Of a stretch of DNA of 7,225 bases, positions 1 through 5,290 are shown in pieces. The notes beneath the pieces were generated by a model. That model was not told the DNA's origin, ran no database searches, and saw only the letters and a list, made by a program, of their open reading frames with translations. The translations under genes were made by a program, and so were the position numbers. The stretch is taken from positions 1-7,225 of the forward strand of contig VFKO01000095.1 of NCBI GenBank assembly GCA_009885515.1, in the 5' to 3' direction. Numbering within the stretch: the stretch's first letter is position 1; the number at the start of each line of letters is the position of its first letter. The DNA is from Rhodobiaceae bacterium (GTDB lineage: Bacteria > Pseudomonadota > Alphaproteobacteria > Micropepsales > Micropepsaceae).

Positions 1-342
1 GATAATGTTGGCGGTGAAACGCTCGACGCCGCCATCCTCAACATGCGCAAGAACGGCCGCATCGTCGTCTCAGGCCAAATCTCGGAGTACAACACCCAGA
101 CCCCGCGCGGCATTCGCCATACCTTGCCCTTCATCACTCAGCGCCTGAAAATGGAGGGTCTCGTCGTTTACGACTTTTCCGTCCAATTCGGGGAGGCGAG
201 GCAGAAAATGGCGGAATGGGTCAACGAAGGCAAACTCACTTACCGCGAAGAAATCATCGAAGGCCTGGAACAAACGCCGCAAGCTTTCATCGGTCTGTTC
301 TCGGGAGAAAGCTTTGGCCGCCGCCTGGTCCACGTCAGTTAG
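1..342 (+). CDS. NADP-dependent oxidoreductase, CurA/YncB (MDR) type, C-terminal part
   Basis: This is the last 113 residues of a medium-chain reductase of the group that includes curcumin reductase CurA and the leukotriene B4 12-hydroxydehydrogenase/alkenal reductases. Known members use NADPH to reduce the C=C bond of alpha,beta-unsaturated carbonyls in the cytoplasm and need no zinc. The frame is open from base 1. It begins DNVGGETLD, the end of the family's 'YFDNVGG' segment in the nucleotide-binding fold, then KNGRIVVSGQISEYN, the strand and loop where the family usually has GQIS.YN. It closes with the typical tail IIEGLEQTPQAFIGLF...NFG-like SFGRRLVHV. The N-terminal catalytic domain and the start lie outside the window. 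The stop codon (TAG, 340-342) overlaps the stop of the convergent gene, so no terminator fits between them. The exact substrate cannot be told. Confidence 0.88.
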   Translation, partial: DNVGGETLDAAILNMRKNGRIVVSGQISEYNTQTPRGIRHTLPFITQRLKMEGLVVYDFSVQFGEARQKMAEWVNEGKLTYREEIIEGLEQTPQAFIGLFSGESFGRRLVHVS

Positions 343-1049
343 CGTCGCCAGCTTCTAACCAGGGCGGCACTTCGATCTCGAATGAGCGGGAACCGCGAAA
401 GGTTGTCCGCATCGAGTGTGTATTCAAGCGCCACCCCGTAACCCAAATGCGAAACAAAACTACAAGACATACCAAGGTCGCCGGTACTGTCGGGACGAAA
501 ACATCTTCCGGCATAATAGGGCGCTATGTCCAATGACCGTTCCGGCTCCGCGCTCAAAAGATAAATCCAGGGCGTCCCCGCAGACTCGATCCGAAACAGT
601 TGCCAATCTCCCCTGCCAACAACACGCCGGTTCATCCATGCGCCTTCCCCCGCCCAGGCCTGGCGTAGCTCTCGCAAATGTTCCCCTGGTACCGAGTAGT
701 TCCGCCACAGGGCAAAGTCTTTCGGAGCCCCGTCCGGAACGATGCCACCGTCGATCATCCGGGGCAATCTTGTCAGATCAAGTTGCAATGCTTGCGGCTC
801 AGCGCAACCCGCAAATGACGCGACCGCCATTACAACACCGTTCTCGCGCGCATCCCAACAGCCGGACAAGCGAAGCAGGTCGGCACGCCACCCATCGATA
901 TTCTTGACGAGATTTCGCGGCACGAAGTAAACGGCGTTGCCCGCGCGAACCGCCACATCGCGATACTTTCCCGACGTCATATCAAGATGCGCCTTCAGCC
1001 CAATCAGACCGGCACCCAGAACGCACCACGCAATCAACCCCCACCGCAT
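339..1049 (-). CDS. Hypothetical membrane-anchored periplasmic protein with four paired cysteines
   Basis: I do not recognise this 236-aa protein. Residues 4-20 (GLIAWCVLGAGLIGLKA) form one hydrophobic segment followed by a polar chain, which fits a signal anchor or uncleaved signal peptide with the rest in the periplasm. After the membrane segment there are exactly four cysteines, C64/C82 and C183/C196, in two close pairs that could make two disulfides. Trp and Tyr are common (WDAREN, LWRNYSV, GDWQLFRI, WIYLLSAEPE). The ATG at 1049 is preferred because a GGGGG ribosome-binding-like stretch lies 8 nt upstream; a TTG at 1064 would add five residues (MGARA) and has only a distant AGGA. It starts 62 nt after the aroG stop on the same strand, so it may be the last gene of an rpiA-aroG transcript, but nothing links it to aromatic synthesis. 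Its stop overlaps the stop of the convergent oxidoreductase. Being real is fairly sure; function is unknown. Confidence 0.72.
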   Translation of the reverse strand: MRWGLIAWCVLGAGLIGLKAHLDMTSGKYRDVAVRAGNAVYFVPRNLVKNIDGWRADLLRLSGCWDARENGVVMAVASFAGCAEPQALQLDLTRLPRMIDGGIVPDGAPKDFALWRNYSVPGEHLRELRQAWAGEGAWMNRRVVGRGDWQLFRIESAGTPWIYLLSAEPERSLDIAPYYAGRCFRPDSTGDLGMSCSFVSHLGYGVALEYTLDADNLSRFPLIRDRSAALVRSWRR

Positions 1050-1110
1050 CGCACGCGCCCCCAAAATGCGAAGCTGATCCTATCTCCGACGGGACAAAAA
1101 AGCGAAGGCG

Positions 1111-2484
1111 TTACTGCGCCGCAGCCGGTCGCTGGGTCTTGAATCGTTCCGCGCGAATGCCCTCCGCCACCAGGAAAGCAAGCTCCAGCGCTTGATTGGC
1201 GTTCAACCGCGGGTCGCAATGCGTGTGATAACGGCTCGACAGATCAGCGTCCGTAATTGCTGCAGCCCCACCCGTACACTCCGTTACATTCTGACCCGTC
1301 AACTCTAGATGCACCGCCCCCGCATGCGTGCCTTCTGCTCGATGCACCACAAAAAACGCCTCAACCTCTTTCATCACTTGATCGAATGGCCGCGTTTTGA
1401 AACCCGTCGAAGCCTTGATCGTATTGCCGTGCATCGGATCGCACGACCACACCACTTTTCGGCCTTCGCGCTTGATGGTCCGTATCAGGCGCGGCAAGTG
1501 CTCTTCAACTTTGTCTGCGCCAAAACGCGTGATCAACGTCAACCGCCCCGGTTCATTGCCAGGGTTCAGAACATCGCAAATGCGAATCAGGTCGTCGTTC
1601 GACAGTCCTGGCCCGCACTTGACCGCCAGCGGGTTCTTGATCCCACGCGCAAACTCGATATGCGCCCCATCCAACTGACGCGTCCGGTCGCCAATCCACA
1701 CGAGATGCGCCGAACAGTCGTACCAGTCGCCCGTCGTCGAGTCGATGCGTGTCATCGCCTGCTCATAGCCAAGCAACAACGCTTCATGGCTGGTATAAAA
1801 ATCCGTCGTCCGCAGTTGCGGCGCCGAATCCGGCGTGATCCCGCACGCTTCCATGAACTCCAGCGTCTCGGAAATCCGGCCGGCCAAAGCACGATAGCGC
1901 TCCCCCGAAGGCGAACCTGCGATGAACCCCAAATTCCACCGGTGCACGTTATGCAAATCGGCGTAACCGCCTTGCGCGAAGGCCCGCAGCAGGTTCAAGG
2001 TCGACGCCGCTTGCCCATAAGCCTGGATCATCCGTTCTGGGTCAGGCTCTCGCGCCAGCTTCTCAAACGGCGAGGCGTTGATAATGTCCCCGCGATAGGA
2101 CGGCAATTCAATGCCGTCAATGATTTCCGTATCGCTGGAGCGGGGTTTGGCAAACTGTCCGGCGATGCGCCCGACCTTCACAACCGGCATCGCCCCGGCA
2201 AAGGTCAGCACCACTGCCATCTGCAGGATCACGCGAAACGTGTCGCGAATGTTATCAGGATGAAACTCTGCAAATGACTCTGCGCAATCTCCGCCCTGGA
2301 GCAAGAACGCCTTGCCCTCGGCGACGTCCGCCAACGAGCGTTTCAAATTTCGCGCCTCACCCGCAAATACCAGCGGCGGATAAGATTTCAAGCGCAGTTC
2401 AGCCCGCGTCAGCGCTTCGCCGTCTTGATAGACGGGAACCTGTGCAACCTTCTTCGAACGCCAACTGGCGGGAGTCCAAGTCAT
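1111..2484 (-). CDS. aroG: 3-deoxy-7-phosphoheptulonate synthase, class II (DAHP synthase)
   Basis: The 457-aa enzyme condenses phosphoenolpyruvate with erythrose 4-phosphate to DAHP, the committed first step of the shikimate pathway, in the cytoplasm. It is the class II (plant/mycobacterial) type. The conserved blocks are in order: FLLQGGDCAESF (60-71), KVGRIAGQFAKPRS (103-116), DLHNVHRWN (177-185), RTTDFYTSHEALLL (225-238), GDRTRQLDGAHIEF (265-278), KCGPG (289-293), CDPMHGNT (348-355), HLELTGQNVTEC (392-403) and HCDPRLN (422-428). By comparison with the M. tuberculosis enzyme, the metal ligands would be C67, H352, E394 and D424; the spacings H-42-E and E-30-D match that enzyme. The long N-terminal extension of the mycobacterial enzyme is missing. 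The ATG at 2484 has AGAAGG 9 nt upstream (2494-2499). It follows rpiA by 80 bp on the same strand. Intact; no sign of damage. Confidence 0.97.
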   Translation of the reverse strand: MTWTPASWRSKKVAQVPVYQDGEALTRAELRLKSYPPLVFAGEARNLKRSLADVAEGKAFLLQGGDCAESFAEFHPDNIRDTFRVILQMAVVLTFAGAMPVVKVGRIAGQFAKPRSSDTEIIDGIELPSYRGDIINASPFEKLAREPDPERMIQAYGQAASTLNLLRAFAQGGYADLHNVHRWNLGFIAGSPSGERYRALAGRISETLEFMEACGITPDSAPQLRTTDFYTSHEALLLGYEQAMTRIDSTTGDWYDCSAHLVWIGDRTRQLDGAHIEFARGIKNPLAVKCGPGLSNDDLIRICDVLNPGNEPGRLTLITRFGADKVEEHLPRLIRTIKREGRKVVWSCDPMHGNTIKASTGFKTRPFDQVMKEVEAFFVVHRAEGTHAGAVHLELTGQNVTECTGGAAAITDADLSSRYHTHCDPRLNANQALELAFLVAEGIRAERFKTQRPAAAQ

Positions 2485-2497
2485 CTGATTTGCCCTT

Positions 2498-2536
2498 CTG
2501 GCAAGCTAGATAGCGCGCACCAGCGCCCTTTGCCAG
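2498..2536 (-). promoter_or_regulatory. Possible structured mRNA leader of aroG
   Basis: Read on the minus strand, CTGGCAA (2536-2530) and TTGCCAG (2504-2498) form a perfect 7-bp stem around a 25-nt interior. The interior can form a small hairpin GCGC-TGGT-GCGC (2526-2515) and a weaker GCT-ATCT-AGC (2514-2505), so a three-way junction is possible. The last two bases of the closing stem are the first two of the AGAAGG ribosome binding site of aroG (2499-2494). Folding could therefore affect start of translation. No leader peptide rich in Phe, Tyr or Trp codons was seen. Chance occurrence of a 7-bp inverted repeat is not excluded. Confidence 0.35.
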
Positions 2537-2564
2537 TTCCACGAAGCCGCGCGGTTAATCGGGT

Positions 2565-3281
2565 TCAGCGCCGGGCCAATTCGATGACCTTAACCCCACT
2601 TTGCGTACCAACAAGGGCAAGGCTCGCCAGCGAAATAAACAACCCGTGATCGACCACCCCGGGGATGCCCTCCAGCGCCCTCGCCAGGCGTTCGGGATCT
2701 GGAATGGTTTGTGCTGAACAATCCGCGATATAATTGCCGCCATCGGTCTTGAAGGCATGGCCTTCGCCACCGCGCAAGTGCATCAGATTTTGCGCGCAGC
2801 CACTTCGTGCCACGGCCTCTGCGATCCGCTCCATCGTAATCGAATAAGCAAACGGAACGATCTCAACCGGCAACGGAAACCGCCCCAGCGTCTCGACCAC
2901 TTTCGCACCATCCGCTATCACGATCATACGATCAGAAGCCGACGCCACAATCTTCTCCCGCAGCAACGCGCCGCCGCCGCCTTTAATGAGATTGAGCCCT
3001 GGCCCTATCTCATCAGCGCCATCAATCGTCAGATCGAGATGACGCACCGCGCCCAACTCCGCCACCTCAATGCCCAGCTCTCGCGCAAGCTCTGCCGTGC
3101 GCTCCGACGTTGCAACCGCAACGATTTTCAACCCCGCTTGCACGCGAATACTGAGCGCACGCACGAAGTGCTCAGCGGTAGAGCCCGTCCCAAGCCCCAA
3201 TTTCATCCCGGGCTTGATGTATTCCAACGCCGCTTCGGCCGCAGCGCGCTTTTGGTCTTCAACTATGTGGAGGTTTGTCAT
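2565..3281 (-). CDS. rpiA: Ribose-5-phosphate isomerase A
   Basis: This 238-aa cytoplasmic enzyme interconverts ribose 5-phosphate and ribulose 5-phosphate in the non-oxidative pentose phosphate pathway. The family motifs are complete: GLGTGSTAEHFV (29-40, phosphate binding), ATSERT (57-62), LTIDGADEI (84-92), KGGGGALLREKIVA (100-113), PVEIVPF (138-144) and the C-terminal GxVDHGLF block (208-215). Matching E. coli RpiA, the catalytic and substrate residues are D87, D90, K100 and E109, each shifted by +6. Length is as usual for the family (about 220-240). The ATG at 3281 gives the normal N-terminus (MTNLHIVEDQKRAAAEAALEYI). The open frame continues 45 codons further upstream but that part is Cys/Arg-rich and unlike RpiA. 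There is no Shine-Dalgarno sequence; a -10 box sits 6 nt before the ATG, suggesting a leaderless message. aroG follows by 80 bp, so co-transcription is likely. Confidence 0.96.
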   Translation of the reverse strand: MTNLHIVEDQKRAAAEAALEYIKPGMKLGLGTGSTAEHFVRALSIRVQAGLKIVAVATSERTAELARELGIEVAELGAVRHLDLTIDGADEIGPGLNLIKGGGGALLREKIVASASDRMIVIADGAKVVETLGRFPLPVEIVPFAYSITMERIAEAVARSGCAQNLMHLRGGEGHAFKTDGGNYIADCSAQTIPDPERLARALEGIPGVVDHGLFISLASLALVGTQSGVKVIELARR

Positions 3282-3287
3282 CGGCCC

Positions 3288-3317
3288 ACTATAGCGGCAT
3301 GACGGCTCAATTCGCAA
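3288..3317 (-). promoter_or_regulatory. Predicted rpiA promoter, leaderless arrangement
   Basis: On the minus strand TTGCGA (3317-3312, 4/6 to the -35 consensus) is followed after 18 bp by TATAGT (3293-3288, 5/6 to the -10 consensus). Only six bases (GGGCCG) separate the -10 box from the rpiA ATG at 3281. With usual spacing transcription would start at or within a base of the A of ATG. No ribosome binding site is present, which agrees. Leaderless messages are well known in alphaproteobacteria such as Caulobacter. Confidence 0.5.
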
Positions 3318-3479
3318 AAGCCTTCGAGAACAAAATCTGTGCGTGAATTGGCCGGCACAGGCTTGCCTTCGCTGCACCAACAGGCGCAACATCTTCGAGG
3401 ACGAAACGTCGCACACTGCTATTTCCGTTTACCCGGCGTTCACAAAGGCACGTCCTCGCCTGCGCGATGGTTAAGCTCG

Positions 3480-3496
3480 GGTGAAGGCGATTCACC
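3480..3496. repeat. Inverted repeat GGTGAA-N5-TTCACC, possible operator
   Basis: The two 6-bp arms are perfect complements around GGCGA. The repeat lies about 120 bp upstream of the PAQR start and 200 bp from rpiA. A symmetric site of this size could bind a dimeric regulator. It has no T-run, so it is not a terminator. No regulator family can be assigned. Confidence 0.35.
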
Positions 3497-3533
3497 AAAT
3501 GCGAGCAACATTCAACGTTCCTGAACCAAATGC
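3494..3533 (+). repeat. Direct repeat ACCAAATGC, two copies 31 bp apart
   Basis: Identical 9-mers lie at 3494-3502 and 3525-3533, about three helical turns apart, so both would face the same side of the DNA. The first overlaps the right arm of the 3480-3496 inverted repeat. This may be chance or a regulator site. Confidence 0.3.
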
Positions 3534-3570
3534 CGGTCATACTTCACGCTGTCGTACGGACAAATTCCTG

Positions 3571-3587
3571 GCATGGTGTTGCCATGC
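3571..3587. repeat. Inverted repeat GCATGG-N5-CCATGC near the PAQR start
   Basis: Perfect 6-bp arms flank TGTTG, with the same 6-5-6 layout as the repeat at 3480-3496 but different sequence. It ends 31 bp before the ATG at 3619, where it could be an operator over the promoter or a hairpin in the 5' untranslated region. Confidence 0.35.
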
Positions 3588-3618
3588 TTTCGACTTCGTT
3601 TCAGGTGAAGTGTTCCAC

Positions 3619-4299
3619 ATGAGCGTTTCAAACCAAGAACAAGAATACGGACGCCGCTTCCCGACCTATTCCAAGGGAGAAGTCTGGGCCGATACGGCTG
3701 CCCACGTGATCGGGTTGTTGTTCGGTCTTGTGGCCACCGTCGCCCTGATCGAGACTGCCTCGCAGAACAACCACTTCTTGCTGATTTTCGGCGCCAGCCT
3801 CTATGGCCTGGGCCTGCTCGCTATGTTCTCATTCTCGGCCGCCTACAACCTCTGCCCGCCGTCCGACACCAAGGAGCTTCTCCGCCGCCTCGATCACGCC
3901 GCAATCTTCTTGATGATCGCAGGCACCTACACCCCATTGCTTCTCAACCGCATCGGCGGCGAGTGGGGCTTTGGCCTGCTCTGTTTCGTCTGGAGCGTAG
4001 CCATTACCGGCGCCATCCTCAAAATAATCTTCCCGCGCAAATGGGAAATGCTCTCGATCGCACTCTATGTGGGCCTCGGCTGGTCCGTAGTCGTTGCCAT
4101 CAACCCGATGCTCCAGGCGCTGGCCATCGACAACCTCATTCTCATCGGTGCGGGCGCCCTGATCTACACGATCGGTGTCGCCTTCCACATGTGGGATCGC
4201 CTGCCTTACCAGAATGCGATCTGGCACTGGCTGGTGCTCGCCGCCGCCACCTGTCACTACTTCGCCATTCTCAACGAAGTCGCCATCGCCGCGACGTGA
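3619..4299 (+). CDS. Haemolysin III / PAQR family integral membrane protein (TrhA-like)
   Basis: The 226-aa protein has seven hydrophobic segments at about 25-46, 52-76, 93-110, 117-137, 143-163, 172-190 and 201-222, and belongs to the haemolysin III (COG1272/PAQR) family. Bacterial members such as E. coli TrhA (YqfA) are linked to membrane energetics and lipid homeostasis; true haemolysis is doubtful for most. Visible family marks are EVWADTAAHVIG (21-32), SAAYN (73-77), RRLDHAAIFLMIAGTYTP (89-106), KWEMLSIALY (141-150) and NAIWHWLVLAAATCHY (199-214). In metal-binding PAQR proteins the SxxxH and HxxxH motifs supply three His ligands. Here S73xxxN77 and N199xxxH203 keep only H203, with D92 retained. 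The ATG at 3619 is chosen because AGGTGA (3603-3608) lies 10 nt upstream and the N-terminus then fits the family; the open frame reaches back to a GTG at 3481 that would add 46 unlike residues. Confidence 0.9.
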   Translation: MSVSNQEQEYGRRFPTYSKGEVWADTAAHVIGLLFGLVATVALIETASQNNHFLLIFGASLYGLGLLAMFSFSAAYNLCPPSDTKELLRRLDHAAIFLMIAGTYTPLLLNRIGGEWGFGLLCFVWSVAITGAILKIIFPRKWEMLSIALYVGLGWSVVVAINPMLQALAIDNLILIGAGALIYTIGVAFHMWDRLPYQNAIWHWLVLAAATCHYFAILNEVAIAAT

Positions 4300-4326
4300 C
4301 CGCCATCGCTTGACGATGACAACCAA

Positions 4327-4366
4327 GTCGCTCATTTTCCTGGCGGCTTTGGTAATCGTGAGCGAC
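4327..4366. repeat. Inverted repeat between the PAQR gene and asd
   Basis: GTCGCTCA (4327-4334) and TGAGCGAC (4359-4366) are perfect 8-bp complements around a 24-nt interior, in the 98-bp gap between the two plus-strand genes. No T-run follows, so an intrinsic terminator is unlikely. It ends 31 bp before the asd ATG, so it may be a leader hairpin or a protein site. Confidence 0.35.
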
Positions 4367-4397
4367 AAGTAATCGGCAGCACAAGCGAGAGACATCG

Positions 4398-5243
4398 ATG
4401 CTAAAATCACCTATTCAGCCGCACCCACTTCCGCGCTCCCCCTCAGTTGCCATCGTCGGCGCCACCGGTGCCGTCGGCACTGAAATGATTGCTTGTCTGG
4501 AGCGCCGGAATTTCCCGCTCTCCCGCCTGAAGCTCTTGGCCTCACCGCGTTCAGCTGGGCGAAGCTCGAAGTTCAACGGCCAGAATGTCCACATTGATGC
4601 GCTCGATGCCTTTAGCTTGCGTGACGTCGACATCGCCTTGTTTTCGGCCGGTGGTGCCATCTCCATAGAGTTTGCAAAAACAGCGCCCCGTCACGCCGTC
4701 GTCATCGACAACTCCTCCGCCTTTCGCATGGAACAGCACGTGCCGCTGATTGTGCCGGAAGTGAACATCGATCAGCTTGCCCGCCACTCCGGCATCATCG
4801 CCAATCCAAGCTGCGTTGCGATCATTGCAGCCCTTCCACTCTGGCCGCTTCATTGTGCCAACCCTATCCAGCGCGTCGTCGCCACAACCTATCAGGCAGC
4901 GTCCGGCGGTGGCGCCGCCTTGATGGAAGAACTGCGCGCTTCCACCCAGGCGTTTCTCGCCAACCAGAAGTTTACGCCGCGGGTCGCGCCGCACGATTAT
5001 GCCTTCAATGTTTTCAGTCACAACACCCGCGTCGATCCCGAAAGCGGCAACAATGAAGAAGAAATCAAGGTCGCCCGCGAACTGCCCAAGATCATGAACG
5101 CCCCGAACCTGCGCGTCGGCATCACCTGCGTGCGAGTCCCGGTATTGCGCGCCCACACCATCGCGATGACTGTCGAATTCGAACACCCGCTAACCCAACT
5201 TGCGCAGAATCGGGATTTGGACCACGCAGAATCAATAGTTTAG
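4398..5243 (+). CDS. asd: Aspartate-semialdehyde dehydrogenase, 3' end replaced by IS sequence (probably inactive)
   Basis: The intact enzyme reduces beta-aspartyl phosphate to aspartate semialdehyde with NADPH, the branch point to lysine/diaminopimelate, threonine and methionine. Residues 17-27 (SVAIVGATGAVG region) are the NADP-binding loop; NPSC (136-139) carries catalytic C139; YQAASGGG (165-172) carries Q166; CVRVPVLRAH (244-253) carries R246 and H253 with the family's 7-residue spacing. All four active-site positions are thus present. The IS tip begins at 5191 inside codon 265. The native chain ends at residue 264 (...VEFEHP), and a 17-residue tail, LTQLAQNRDLDHAESIV, is read from the element before TAG. 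Family members are about 335-370 aa, so some 70-80 residues are lost, including the C-terminal helix (usual DN..KGAA.NAVQ) that packs on the NADP domain. A stable active enzyme is unlikely. The ATG at 4398 has only a weak GAGAG 6 nt upstream. Confidence 0.9.
   Translation: MLKSPIQPHPLPRSPSVAIVGATGAVGTEMIACLERRNFPLSRLKLLASPRSAGRSSKFNGQNVHIDALDAFSLRDVDIALFSAGGAISIEFAKTAPRHAVVIDNSSAFRMEQHVPLIVPEVNIDQLARHSGIIANPSCVAIIAALPLWPLHCANPIQRVVATTYQAASGGGAALMEELRASTQAFLANQKFTPRVAPHDYAFNVFSHNTRVDPESGNNEEEIKVARELPKIMNAPNLRVGITCVRVPVLRAHTIAMTVEFEHPLTQLAQNRDLDHAESIV
5191..5207 (+). repeat. Left terminal inverted repeat of the IS
   Basis: TAACCCAACTTGCGCAG matches the reverse complement of the window's last 17 bases (TAGCCCAACTTGAGCAG) at 15 of 17 positions. 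The mismatches are at positions 3 and 13. The match stops after position 17. Confidence 0.88.
5203..5233 (+). repeat. Subterminal direct repeat CGCAGAATC at the left IS end
   Basis: Identical 9-mers lie at 5203-5211 and 5225-5233, 22 bp (two helical turns) apart. The first overlaps the inner edge of the left inverted repeat. They may be transposase binding sites; the right end lacks an equivalent pair of this sequence. Confidence 0.4.
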
Positions 5244-5250
5244 CCGTAAA

Positions 5251-5262
5251 GTCGGCACTACA
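5251..5262 (+). repeat. 12-bp direct repeat GTCGGCACTACA, left copy
   Basis: The same 12 bases occur in the same orientation at 7115-7126. This copy starts 60 bp inside the left tip and 29 bp beyond the transposase stop. Its role is unknown. Confidence 0.5.
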
Positions 5263-5290
5263 TTTTTGGTTTTGGCGGTGTGGGTATCGG

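Larger units (their letters stand above)
3282..3618. other. Gene-free divergent intergenic region between rpiA and the PAQR gene
   Basis: These 337 bases separate two divergently read genes. Short open frames exist on both strands but none has family-like sequence or a ribosome binding site. The rpiA-proximal end holds the rpiA promoter. The PAQR-proximal half (about 3480-3590) holds two 6-5-6 inverted repeats and one 9-bp direct repeat, listed separately. Nothing was recognised in about 3320-3478. I found no convincing sigma70 promoter for the PAQR gene, no tRNA and no known riboswitch. Confidence 0.6.

Noticed and set aside
1309..2277. 322-codon open frame on the plus strand
   Set aside because: It is antisense to aroG, which has complete class II DAHP synthase motifs. 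The translation is Arg/His/Pro-rich low-information sequence typical of a shadow frame in GC-rich DNA.
2547..2554. CCGCGCGG palindrome after rpiA as a terminator
   Set aside because: It has no loop and no T-run, and short GC palindromes are common in this GC-rich sequence.
3282..3416. 45-codon upstream extension of rpiA
   Set aside because: Cys/Arg-rich residues unlike RpiA N-termini, and the promoter-like -10 and -35 boxes lie within this stretch.
3481..3618. 46-codon upstream extension of the PAQR gene (GTG at 3481)
   Set aside because: Not family-like, runs through both inverted repeats, and the ATG at 3619 has its own AGGTGA ribosome binding site.
3829..4410. 193-codon minus-strand open frame opposite the PAQR gene
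   Set aside because: Antisense shadow; very acidic, with no family features, while the plus strand encodes a clear seven-helix protein.
4551..5186. 211-codon minus-strand open frame opposite asd
   Set aside because: Shadow of asd. The product is a Gly/Asp/Val-rich translation without a recognisable family, and the plus strand carries all asd motifs.
5242..5258. GCCG-N6-CGGC hairpin between asd tail and transposase stop as a terminator
   Set aside because: Only a 4-bp stem, with the nearest T-run several bases away. Too weak to call.
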